DNA of 64,000 bases from CAYRHN01 sp964424115 (GTDB lineage: Bacteria; Chloroflexota; Anaerolineae; Anaerolineales; Anaerolineaceae), in assembly GCA_964424115.1 (NCBI GenBank), contig CAYRHN010000019.1, positions 1 through 64,000 on the forward strand, in the 5' to 3' direction. The notes under the pieces were generated by a model. The model searched no databases. It worked only from the letters and a program-made list of their open reading frames with translations, and had not been told where the DNA came from. Below, piece after piece: positions 45,115 to 51,498 of this stretch; positions within the stretch are counted from its first letter, which is position 1, and every line of letters begins with the position of its first letter. The position numbers and the translations under genes are program-made.

Positions 45115-45714
45115 ATGACAAAAGCTGCTTACCATCATGGGGATCTGAAGAATGCTCTGATCAAGGCCGGTGCAGAGCTGTTACTGGAAGAAGGCGTTGG
45201 CGCACTATCCCTGCGCAATGTGGCTGCCCGGGCCGGTGTCAGCCATTCTGCACCGTATGCCCACTTCAATGACAAACGGGCCTTGATTGCAGCCATATCC
45301 ATCGAGGGCTTTGAGCAGCTATTTCAGTGCCTGGAAGCGGCCGCGAATGCTTCTCTGGACGATCCCCGCCAGATGCTGGTCGATGTTGCTTATGCCTATG
45401 TGATGTTCGCGCAGCAATCCCCCGCTTATTTTAAATTGATGTTCTCTGGCGTTCTTGAAAATGAACCTGTTGTGCCAGATTTTGTGAACGTCTCCCGCAA
45501 AAACTTTCAGTTGTTGGTCAGTCTGGTTCGGCGTTGTCAACAGGCCGGCGTGCTCCCTTACGCGGAGTCCGAAGAGATCCTGGCGGTGCGTTTGTGGAGC
45601 CTGGTGCACGGCTTCACGGCCTTGCTGCTGGAAAAGCAATTCTCGCACACGCTTTTGGAGCGGTACAGCCTGGTTAATCTGCTCAGCCGCATGCTCTCCC
45701 CCGTCACCGCTTGA
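45115..45714 (+). CDS. TetR/AcrR-family transcriptional regulator
   Basis: The 199-residue protein opens with a TetR helix-turn-helix (residues 8-55: LIKAGAELLLEEG, LRNVAARAGVSHSAPYAHFNDK) followed by a helical ligand domain of the WHG type. It is transcribed divergently from the aldolase operon, with two matched palindromes in the 86-bp gap, so it is very likely an autoregulated repressor of that operon. The start has no strong ribosome site. Ligand unknown. Confidence 0.93.
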   Translation: MTKAAYHHGDLKNALIKAGAELLLEEGVGALSLRNVAARAGVSHSAPYAHFNDKRALIAAISIEGFEQLFQCLEAAANASLDDPRQMLVDVAYAYVMFAQQSPAYFKLMFSGVLENEPVVPDFVNVSRKNFQLLVSLVRRCQQAGVLPYAESEEILAVRLWSLVHGFTALLLEKQFSHTLLERYSLVNLLSRMLSPVTA

Positions 45715-45720
45715 AGTTTT

Positions 45721-46326
45721 TTACAATCCCGGGTATCCCGGAAACCAGGAGGATGGCGTCAGAGTAGGGGTTGGCGCACCGGTTCCTTGCTGGCAGGTTT
45801 GCAGTAGCAAAATCCCCCCCACGAAAACCACCAGCATAAAGATCAACATTCCCAGCCCCAGGGCGCGGTCGGAAAAGCGCCTGCTCTGTGGAGCAGGTTT
45901 TGGCTCCAACGTTTTCAAAGGGGTGGTCTGCTCCTGGGCATACGCAGCCAGTTCGTGCGTTTTGCGCAGTTCCCGCCGCAGACGGCGCACTTCGGGATCT
46001 GCTTCACTGTGCGGTGAGCGGATGATGAGCGTAGCGATCTGATCTTCGATCCGTTCCCCCTCGCGGACGAATACCTGTCCCAATCCCACCCAGTCGATTT
46101 CTTGCGCGGCCGTACCGGACGCAGCAGGCACGGCCAGGTGGGTTTCGGTCAGGTGGATTGCATCACCCTGCAATTCGCCCACTTCCATCATCAGCGATTC
46201 CTCTGCTCCTTTTCCGCCCAGGCGCACAAAGGCGGAGCAGGCGCATTGCTTCCAGTCCTTCCCGGCGGCTACCGGGCGCTGGCAGATGGGGCATAGATGG
46301 AGTGTGGGAAAATATTGCTCGGGCAC
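45721..46326 (-). CDS. Zinc-ribbon membrane protein of unknown function
   Basis: The 201-residue protein starts at GTG 46326 with a Cys-rich motif (LCPICQ, then KQCAC) that looks like a metal ribbon, and has one membrane segment near the C-terminus (about 154-175, IFMLVVFVGGILLLQ) followed by a Pro/Thr-rich short tail. Function unknown. It is the final gene in the minus-strand redox operon, 6 nt after the rhodanese gene. Confidence 0.72.
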   Translation of the reverse strand: MPEQYFPTLHLCPICQRPVAAGKDWKQCACSAFVRLGGKGAEESLMMEVGELQGDAIHLTETHLAVPAASGTAAQEIDWVGLGQVFVREGERIEDQIATLIIRSPHSEADPEVRRLRRELRKTHELAAYAQEQTTPLKTLEPKPAPQSRRFSDRALGLGMLIFMLVVFVGGILLLQTCQQGTGAPTPTLTPSSWFPGYPGL

Positions 46327-46332
46327 GGTTGG

Positions 46333-46794
46333 TTACTTTCCCGTTGTGGTTGGTAGCGCTTGTGCCTGCCAGGCGCTCATGCCGCCCGTCATGCTGGTCA
46401 CCTGAGTAAAGCCGGCTTGCAGAAGAATATCCCGTCCCTGCGCGCTGCGTCTTCCAGAACGGCACACGACCACAATATTTTGATCTTTCGGCAATTCGCT
46501 GAGCCGGTTCGGCAGGTCACCCAGGGGGATCAGGGTTGCCCCGGGGATATGACCCTGTTCCCACTCGCTTTGTTCGCGCACATCCAGGATGAACGCGCCT
46601 TCATCGCGCATTTTGGCCGCGTCGGTCACGCTTACCTCAGACGACAGCCCCGAGGAAGCGCTGGGGTTGGATGCGGTCGGCTGTGAAAGTTGGATGATGG
46701 CCAGCACGGCCAGGCCCAGGGCTGCTGCCGCCAGTAAGATCCAGGCCCAGACCGGTAACGATCTTCTCTGTTGGATAGTTTTTTTCTTTGTCAT
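46333..46794 (-). CDS. Membrane-anchored rhodanese-like protein
   Basis: The 153-residue protein has an N-terminal membrane segment (about 15-37) and a rhodanese domain with LDVREQSEWEQGHIPGA and the active-site loop VCRSGRRS, whose Cys would carry a persulfide. The catalytic domain faces the extracytoplasmic side by prediction. With the thioredoxins and CsoR/CstR-like regulator upstream, a sulfur-transfer or persulfide-detoxifying role is likely (inference). Confidence 0.9.
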   Translation of the reverse strand: MTKKKTIQQRRSLPVWAWILLAAAALGLAVLAIIQLSQPTASNPSASSGLSSEVSVTDAAKMRDEGAFILDVREQSEWEQGHIPGATLIPLGDLPNRLSELPKDQNIVVVCRSGRRSAQGRDILLQAGFTQVTSMTGGMSAWQAQALPTTTGK

Positions 46795-46843
46795 AGAAGG
46801 TTCCTCAAATTGTAATACAAAACCGCGATCTTATGCGGAAGGA

Positions 46844-47371
46844 TCAGTCGTTTTTCTGCTTTTTGAAGAGATTTTTTACCCATGAGGTGACTGCTTTGTA
46901 GATGGGACAGCGGTCGTAAAATGAGCTGAACAGCACCACCGCGCCCATACCCATGATTAACAGCGAGTGTCCGGTGAACCAGCCGATCACGATCAATGCA
47001 ATCCCAGCCACTGAACGGAACATCCGGTCGGCCGGCGCCACTGGCAAATTAACCGGCTTGCGCTGATGCAGGGTGGCGTCAAAGAGGATATCCAATGCTT
47101 CGACCGATTGCACGCCCGTCCGCCGGACGATCTCCTTCCCTCCGGCAAAACCGATCACAGTTGGAATGCCCCTCACTCCCAACGAACGCAGTACCTCGGG
47201 CGAGTCGTCTGCATTCAGCTTTAATACATCAACTTCTCCTTTGTATTTCTCGCTGATCTTCTGAAAGGCCGGTTCCATCGCCCGGCAGGGGCCGCACCAG
47301 GGTGCCCACAAATCCACCATAAAAGGCCTGGGATTATTTGACACAAATCGGTTGAATTCGTTGAGTTTCAT
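46844..47371 (-). CDS. Thioredoxin fused to a DUF2892-type membrane domain
   Basis: ATG 47371 (175 residues) is preferred to an upstream GTG because AGG sits 5 nt ahead of it. Residues 1-105 are a thioredoxin (WAPWCGPC); residues about 115-160 form two membrane helices of the DUF2892/YgaP type (SVAGIALIVIGW; YDRCPIYKAVTSW), a family also present as a separate small gene next door. YgaP itself fuses this membrane part to rhodanese. Presumably a membrane-bound reductase for persulfide or disulfide. Confidence 0.88.
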   Translation of the reverse strand: MKLNEFNRFVSNNPRPFMVDLWAPWCGPCRAMEPAFQKISEKYKGEVDVLKLNADDSPEVLRSLGVRGIPTVIGFAGGKEIVRRTGVQSVEALDILFDATLHQRKPVNLPVAPADRMFRSVAGIALIVIGWFTGHSLLIMGMGAVVLFSSFYDRCPIYKAVTSWVKNLFKKQKND

Positions 47372-47452
47372 GATCACCTGAAAAATTTAATCGGGATATT
47401 TTCAGCTGGATAAGCCGCCAAAAATATCCCGATTTGTTGGATGAGCTCGAAA

Positions 47453-47653
47453 TTAGCGCTTGTTGGTATTGATCTTCAACAAGGAGTAAAGCGGGCAAAA
47501 GCCAATAATGCCAGTAAGCAAAGCAATTGCGGCCAACACGATGAAGATGATCCCCAATGTCCCGCTAACCACGTTGGTGAAGTACAACACGAGCAAGAGG
47601 ATGCCAAAAACAATTCGGATAATCCGATCGGTATTCGATTCGTTGATCTTCAT
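47453..47653 (-). CDS. DUF2892-family small membrane protein
   Basis: This 66-residue protein has two membrane helices and the family pattern NESNTDRIIRIVFGILLLVLY and GFCPLYSLLKI, closely like the C-terminal membrane part of the neighbouring thioredoxin fusion. The family often accompanies rhodanese and sulfur-transfer genes. Function at molecular level unknown. Confidence 0.88.
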   Translation of the reverse strand: MKINESNTDRIIRIVFGILLLVLYFTNVVSGTLGIIFIVLAAIALLTGIIGFCPLYSLLKINTNKR

Positions 47654-47725
47654 AATTATTTTCTCCTTTAATCTATTTGATAATCTAGCAGGGTAGAAGT
47701 TACATCCGGGTGGCGTTAGATACCC

Positions 47726-48076
47726 TTAAGACGCTTTGGCGGGTGCAGCCACGGAAAGGAACTGCTCCACCACCTGGCGCAGCGCCGTTTCAGGCATGGC
47801 TCCCACCTGGGTGTGGATCACTTTACCGTTGGCGACAAACAGCATGGTCGGAATACCTTGCACGTTGTATTTCATCGCCCATTGCGAATGCTCGTCGGTG
47901 TTGACCTTGGCTACCACCAGCTTGCCATCGTATTCTTTTGCCAGCTTATCCAGGATTGGAGCCACCATGCGGCAGGGACCGCACCATGGCGCCCAGAAAT
48001 CCACGATCACCGGCAGGGCGGATTGTAAAACCACCTTTTCAAATTGTGCATCGCTGACATGTACGGGTTCGTTCAT
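47726..48076 (-). CDS. trxA: Thioredoxin
   Basis: ATG 48076 fits the known thioredoxin N-terminus (NEPVHVSDAQFEKVV) and follows GGAG by about 10 nt; the longer upstream frame would overlap the reductase gene. The 116-residue protein has WAPWCGPC at the active site and the cis-Pro GIPTMLFV. It reduces protein disulfides with electrons from the thioredoxin reductase encoded just upstream. Confidence 0.95.
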   Translation of the reverse strand: MNEPVHVSDAQFEKVVLQSALPVIVDFWAPWCGPCRMVAPILDKLAKEYDGKLVVAKVNTDEHSQWAMKYNVQGIPTMLFVANGKVIHTQVGAMPETALRQVVEQFLSVAAPAKAS

Positions 48077-48134
48077 TTTCAATGATCTCCTTTTGAGACT
48101 TTTTTCTTGATTCTTCCTGATCAGGGGAAGTCCT

Positions 48135-49121
48135 TTATTTCGACCAGTCGACCTGCATTTGCTTGCGCCCGCGCAGGAACTTTTCCACGGCAATTCCAGC
48201 CACCGCGCCTTCGGCAGCGGCGATCACTGCCTGCTTGATATGCTCGCATAATACATCGCCAATGGCATACACGCCTGGCAGCGTCGTTTGAAATTCACGG
48301 TCCACCACCAGACAGCCCGTTGGGGTGATCTCCATCTGACCTTCCAGGAAGTCGGTGATCGGCTTTCCACCCTGCAGGTAGATGAAGGCGCCATTTACCG
48401 GAAGGGTTTGCTCCGGCTGCCCGCGTTGGGCGAAACGTACGGTTCGCACGTGATTCTCCCCGCCGATCTCCTTCAAGCTGGCGCCGGTGTAAAGTGTCAC
48501 CTTGGGATTTTCCGACAATTGTTTCACCAGTTCTTGGGGAGCTTTTAGTTCCGGGGTGGGGCAGAGGAAGTGCACCCGTGATGCAAAGCGGGTCAGGAAA
48601 AGTGCTTCTTCCACAGCTTCATCGCTGTTTCCGGCCACAGCCAATTCCTGGTCGCGGAAGAAGGCACCATCGCAGGTGGCGCAGTAAGAAACCCCGCGCC
48701 CAAGCAGGGCATCTTCGCCTTTCACGCGTGTGCCGCGTCCCATCGAGCCGGTGGCGATGATCACTACTCGTCCGGTGTAATCGCCACTATTGGCGAAGAT
48801 GGTCTTTTCTGCATCTGTCAGATTCACCCCGATCACCTTATCAGAGACATACTCGGCCCCGAAAGAGCGTGCCTGGGAGCGCATGCGTTCCAGCAGTTCG
48901 GCCCCGCTCACCTCCTCGAGGATACCCGGGTAATTAGCGATCTTGCCGGTGATCCCCAGCGCACCGGCGGTCAGCCCTTTGTCGATCACCAGGGTCTTTA
49001 ATCCGGCTCGCGCAGTGTAGATGGCGGCAGTGCTGCCCGCAGGGCCACCGCCAATAATGATGACATCGTAAGCCCCCGGTTTCCCGGAACCAGCCAGTTG
49101 AGAGTTTAGTTCAAGGTTCAT
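48135..49121 (-). CDS. trxB: Thioredoxin-disulfide reductase
   Basis: The 328-residue flavoprotein has the FAD motif IIIGGGPAGSTAAIYTARAG, redox motif CATCDGAFF, and the C-terminal FAD motif GVYAIGDVL. The NADPH-binding motif reads VAGNSDEAVEEALFL, where the usual third Gly and some neighbours differ from GGGDSA. It passes electrons to the thioredoxins of the same operon and might also service the DsrE-like protein. It lies 15 nt after the regulator gene. Confidence 0.92.
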   Translation of the reverse strand: MNLELNSQLAGSGKPGAYDVIIIGGGPAGSTAAIYTARAGLKTLVIDKGLTAGALGITGKIANYPGILEEVSGAELLERMRSQARSFGAEYVSDKVIGVNLTDAEKTIFANSGDYTGRVVIIATGSMGRGTRVKGEDALLGRGVSYCATCDGAFFRDQELAVAGNSDEAVEEALFLTRFASRVHFLCPTPELKAPQELVKQLSENPKVTLYTGASLKEIGGENHVRTVRFAQRGQPEQTLPVNGAFIYLQGGKPITDFLEGQMEITPTGCLVVDREFQTTLPGVYAIGDVLCEHIKQAVIAAAEGAVAGIAVEKFLRGRKQMQVDWSK

Positions 49122-49136
49122 CGTATTCCTTTCGAT

Positions 49137-49439
49137 CTAAGGAGCTTTATCCAGCATAGTGATCATATCCATCACCAGCTTCTCCCGTTTGACCCGCTGT
49201 TCGTGACCTGGGGCCTGTGTGGCTTGTGCGTCCATCTCAGTCAGGCAAGAGGTGGCATATTCCTGGAGGAAGATGCGGCTGGCGCCCTGGACCGCGGAAT
49301 GGATCGCTGTCAGTTGCTGCATGATCTCGCCGCAGTCTCGCTCGGCTTCCAACATGCTTTGCACACCGCGCACCTGGCCTTCGATCCGGCGCAAGCGCTG
49401 GATCAATTTTTCTTTGGCATCCGGATTTTGAATTTTCAT
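49137..49439 (-). CDS. CsoR/CstR/FrmR-family regulator
   Basis: ATG 49439 is used (100 residues); a TTG one codon upstream is an alternative. It is an all-helical DUF156 protein (KLIQRLRRIEGQVRGVQSML). Relative to CsoR, the two Cys (C36 and C65 in this numbering) are present, but the Cu-binding His is Tyr (EYATSC). This C-x28-C pair without His fits persulfide-sensing CstR better than copper-sensing CsoR. It heads the redox operon and probably represses it. Confidence 0.82.
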   Translation of the reverse strand: MKIQNPDAKEKLIQRLRRIEGQVRGVQSMLEAERDCGEIMQQLTAIHSAVQGASRIFLQEYATSCLTEMDAQATQAPGHEQRVKREKLVMDMITMLDKAP

Positions 49440-49442
49440 CAA

Positions 49443-49500
49443 TCCTATTCCTTTTATGTGCTCTTAACCAGTACACGACCGGTTATATTGGTTACCCCGC
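49443..49500 (-). promoter_or_regulatory. Upstream region of the CsoR/CstR-like operon
   Basis: The short gap has TAACCA and TGGTTA half-sites on the minus strand around a TATAAC hexamer. It could be the operator-promoter of the redox operon, but the match is weak. Confidence 0.25.
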
Positions 49501-49713
49501 TCAGCTAAAGCCGCCTCTCGAACCGCAGCTGCTGCTTGTCGAAGCGCTCGATCCCGATTCAGAGCTGCCAAAAGATGCCACTGTTGAGAGCTTCTTGCGT
49601 GTGTTGGCGCTGGCACATCCTGGGCAAAGTGGGGAGAGGTCTGTTTCGGAGAAACGTACCATCTTTTCGAATTCATGGCCGCAATCATGGCAGCGATATT
49701 CATACAAAGGCAT
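49501..49713 (-). CDS. FmdB-family zinc-ribbon protein
   Basis: The 70-residue protein has the family opening MPLYEYRCHDCGHEFE, a second Cys pair (CPGCAS) completing a zinc ribbon, and a Ser/Gly-rich tail (CGSRGGF). It is a putative regulatory or metal-binding small protein. Transcribed from its own promoter and probably read into the following redox operon (61-nt gap). Confidence 0.9.
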   Translation of the reverse strand: MPLYEYRCHDCGHEFEKMVRFSETDLSPLCPGCASANTRKKLSTVASFGSSESGSSASTSSSCGSRGGFS

Positions 49714-49741
49714 AGTTACTCTCCTGAATAAGAATAATATA

Positions 49742-49778
49742 CTATACCCAAGTATAGCATATAACCAGAAATTGTCAA
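49742..49778 (-). promoter_or_regulatory. Promoter of the fmdB-like gene with inverted repeat
   Basis: On the minus strand: -35 TTGACA (49778-49773), 16-nt spacer, extended -10 TGCTATACT (-10 hexamer 49756-49751). CTATAC-CCAA-GTATAG (49742-49757) is a perfect inverted repeat across the -10, so a repressor site is likely. Confidence 0.6.
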
Positions 49779-49881
49779 GATGAATCCATTCCCTGTCTTT
49801 ACGGCATCATGCAAATAAGTAAGAATCGGTTATTTAATACGAATAAGGATGATCTACATTCTCTGATAAAAGGAGCTGCAT

Positions 49882-50255
49882 TTGACAGATATTCTGGAAA
49901 TGAGTTCCAATAAATTCCTCCTCATCATTAATGAGGCTCCCTATGGCATAGAAAGGCCGTATTACGCTCTGCGCCTGGCACTGAACCTTTCGAAAAGAGA
50001 AGGAGTGCTTGTTTCGGTCTTTCTGGTAGGGGATGGTATGGCCTGCGTCCGAAAAGGCCAAAATCTCCCGAGGGATATTACAATTTAGAACGCATGGTAC
50101 AGACGCTTACCCGTAGAGGCAAGGTGGCTACTTGAGGTTCCTGCCTGGAGGCCCGCGGGTTCGGGCCTGAAGACCTTATCGAAGGTGTAACGAAGGGTAC
50201 CATGGATTTGCAGGCCGATTGGATCCTGGAGGCAGATCAGGTACTGGCGTTCTAG
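49882..50255 (+). CDS. DsrE-family protein, candidate selenoprotein (UGA) with a one-base frame break
   Basis: TTG 49882 follows AAAGGAG. The frame reads KFLLIINEAPYGIERPYYALRLAL and GDGMACVRKGQ, typical of DsrE/YchN proteins, until a frame break near 50067. Restoring one C in the CCC run at 50067-50069 continues as PEGYYNLERMVQTLTRRG. The restored frame then has TGA at 50133-50135, followed by GSCLEARGFGPEDLIEG to a stop at 50255 (124 residues, the usual size). Relatives have C-G-T/S-C in this place, so the TGA replaces the first Cys (U85, Cys88). A hairpin follows the UGA. DsrE-type proteins carry sulfur as persulfide or act as thiol redox proteins. The alternative is a decayed gene with two defects. 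Confidence 0.62.
50149..50168 (+). promoter_or_regulatory. Candidate bacterial SECIS element of the DsrE-like gene
   Basis: On the mRNA, AGGCCCG (50149-50155) pairs perfectly with CGGGCCU (50162-50168), a 7-bp stem with a 6-nt loop CGGGUU. The loop starts 20 nt after the UGA ends. G is in the second loop position, as required in the bacterial SECIS pattern. Confidence 0.6.
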
Positions 50256-50428
50256 CGTGATCGCTGTGCGCAGATAATAGGAAATCCTATCCCTCCCTGG
50301 TGGTAAGGTGCGCAGCTGAGGGGATGGACTGTCTCACGTTGCCAGGCCGGATTGGATCCCTACTCTCCCATATATCGCCAATATCGGTTACCATAGAATG
50401 GTGACCATTCTTCCCCTGGGGTGAATCC
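50256..50428 (+). promoter_or_regulatory. Intergenic region with inverted repeat before the thioesterase
   Basis: A 9-bp inverted repeat (50386-50394 with 50398-50406, one G-U pair, 3-nt loop) is followed by ATTCTTCCCC. It may be a terminator of the DsrE-like gene or a regulatory site. Nothing else is seen. Confidence 0.3.
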
Positions 50429-51184
50429 TTGAGCAATCCTTCGCCGATCTACGAAAGAATCCTGACCGTCCAATCGTTTGAGTGCGATCTCAACCAGCGC
50501 TGGAAACCGGCGGCTATTTCCCAACACCTGACTGAAGCCGCCGTGGAACATGCCGCAGCTTTAGGAGTGGGGTTTGATGCCATGCTTGCCCAGGATCTTT
50601 ACTGGGTGCATTCGCGGATGAAGATCCGCTTCTATTCTTTCCCGCGTGTGAAAGACCGCCTGACCATTCATACCTGGCCGAAGACCATCCAGCAGAAGCT
50701 CTTTTACATCAGGGATTTCGAGATATTAGATGGGGCTGGGGAGCGTATAGTAGCAGCAACTTCTGCCTGGCTGGTGATCAACGCTGTCACCCGCCGCCTG
50801 GTTATGCCTTCATCCTTGAATATGGAATTGCCCTCGCTGCCTGACCGGGTCGGCCTGGCAGAGCCGCTGGAGAAACTGAATCTGACTGGGTTGGAAGAGG
50901 AGCGCCTGCGCGTTCGCGCCGGTTATTCGGCAGTGGATATGCTTGGGCATGTAAACAACAGCCGCTACGTGGAATGGATCTGCGATGCGGTTCCCTTTGA
51001 GTTATTTTCCACTGGGCGCCTGGACTGGCTGCAAATAAATTATGACCACGAGGTTCGCCCGCAGGAAGAGGTGGCGGTGCTTGCCTCCCCCTCCTTGCGG
51101 GATGCCGGTTTGTGGGAGGTGGATGGGCGTAACCTGGCTAACCAGAGCCGTGCATTCGAGGCAGCTTTGCATTTCAAAGATTAA
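50429..51184 (+). CDS. Acyl-ACP thioesterase family protein
   Basis: The 251-residue double-hotdog protein matches the acyl-ACP thioesterase family (IYERILTVQSFECD; DLYWVHSRMKIRFY; LGHVNNSRYVEW in the second hotdog). Such enzymes release free fatty acids from acyl-ACP. The start is TTG 50429 with GGGGTG ahead. It is a single-gene unit here, with the DsrE-like gene upstream. Confidence 0.88.
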   Translation: MSNPSPIYERILTVQSFECDLNQRWKPAAISQHLTEAAVEHAAALGVGFDAMLAQDLYWVHSRMKIRFYSFPRVKDRLTIHTWPKTIQQKLFYIRDFEILDGAGERIVAATSAWLVINAVTRRLVMPSSLNMELPSLPDRVGLAEPLEKLNLTGLEEERLRVRAGYSAVDMLGHVNNSRYVEWICDAVPFELFSTGRLDWLQINYDHEVRPQEEVAVLASPSLRDAGLWEVDGRNLANQSRAFEAALHFKD

Positions 51185-51498
51185 GGAAGACGTCAAACCC
51201 GAATGTCGCCGGGTTGGATCTGCCATCCTGTGCCTTCAACTTATAATTTGATCGGGGTAACGAAAGAAGCATGATAACAGGATACATTTCGATTTCTGTG
51301 CTGCTGTGAGTATTATCCACGGCTGACGATCTCGAACCAAAATTTCCTTGAAATCGATGGGGGCAAGAGTATGTCCTGAGAAATAATTAGAAAATAAATG
51401 AGTAAACCTGTTTATGTTACAATAGGCAACGTTGAGGGTTGTACGGTCTTCAGGGAAGGCTGACTTTACGGGAACCAATTGGATCGGAGCTTAATTCT
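51185..51498 (+). promoter_or_regulatory. 314-bp intergenic region with extended -10
   Basis: No gene is seen. TGTTACAAT (51415-51423) is an extended -10 element about 75 bp upstream of the TTG start of the following gene; no good -35. The rest shows no repeat or RNA gene. Confidence 0.4.

Noticed and set aside
49203..49508. A plus-strand 101-aa frame over the CsoR-like gene
   Set aside because: It is an antisense shadow of the regulator gene.
50060..50075. Programmed -1 frameshift in the DsrE-like gene
   Set aside because: There is no X-XXY-YYZ slippery heptamer at the break; a missing C in a homopolymer run is simpler.
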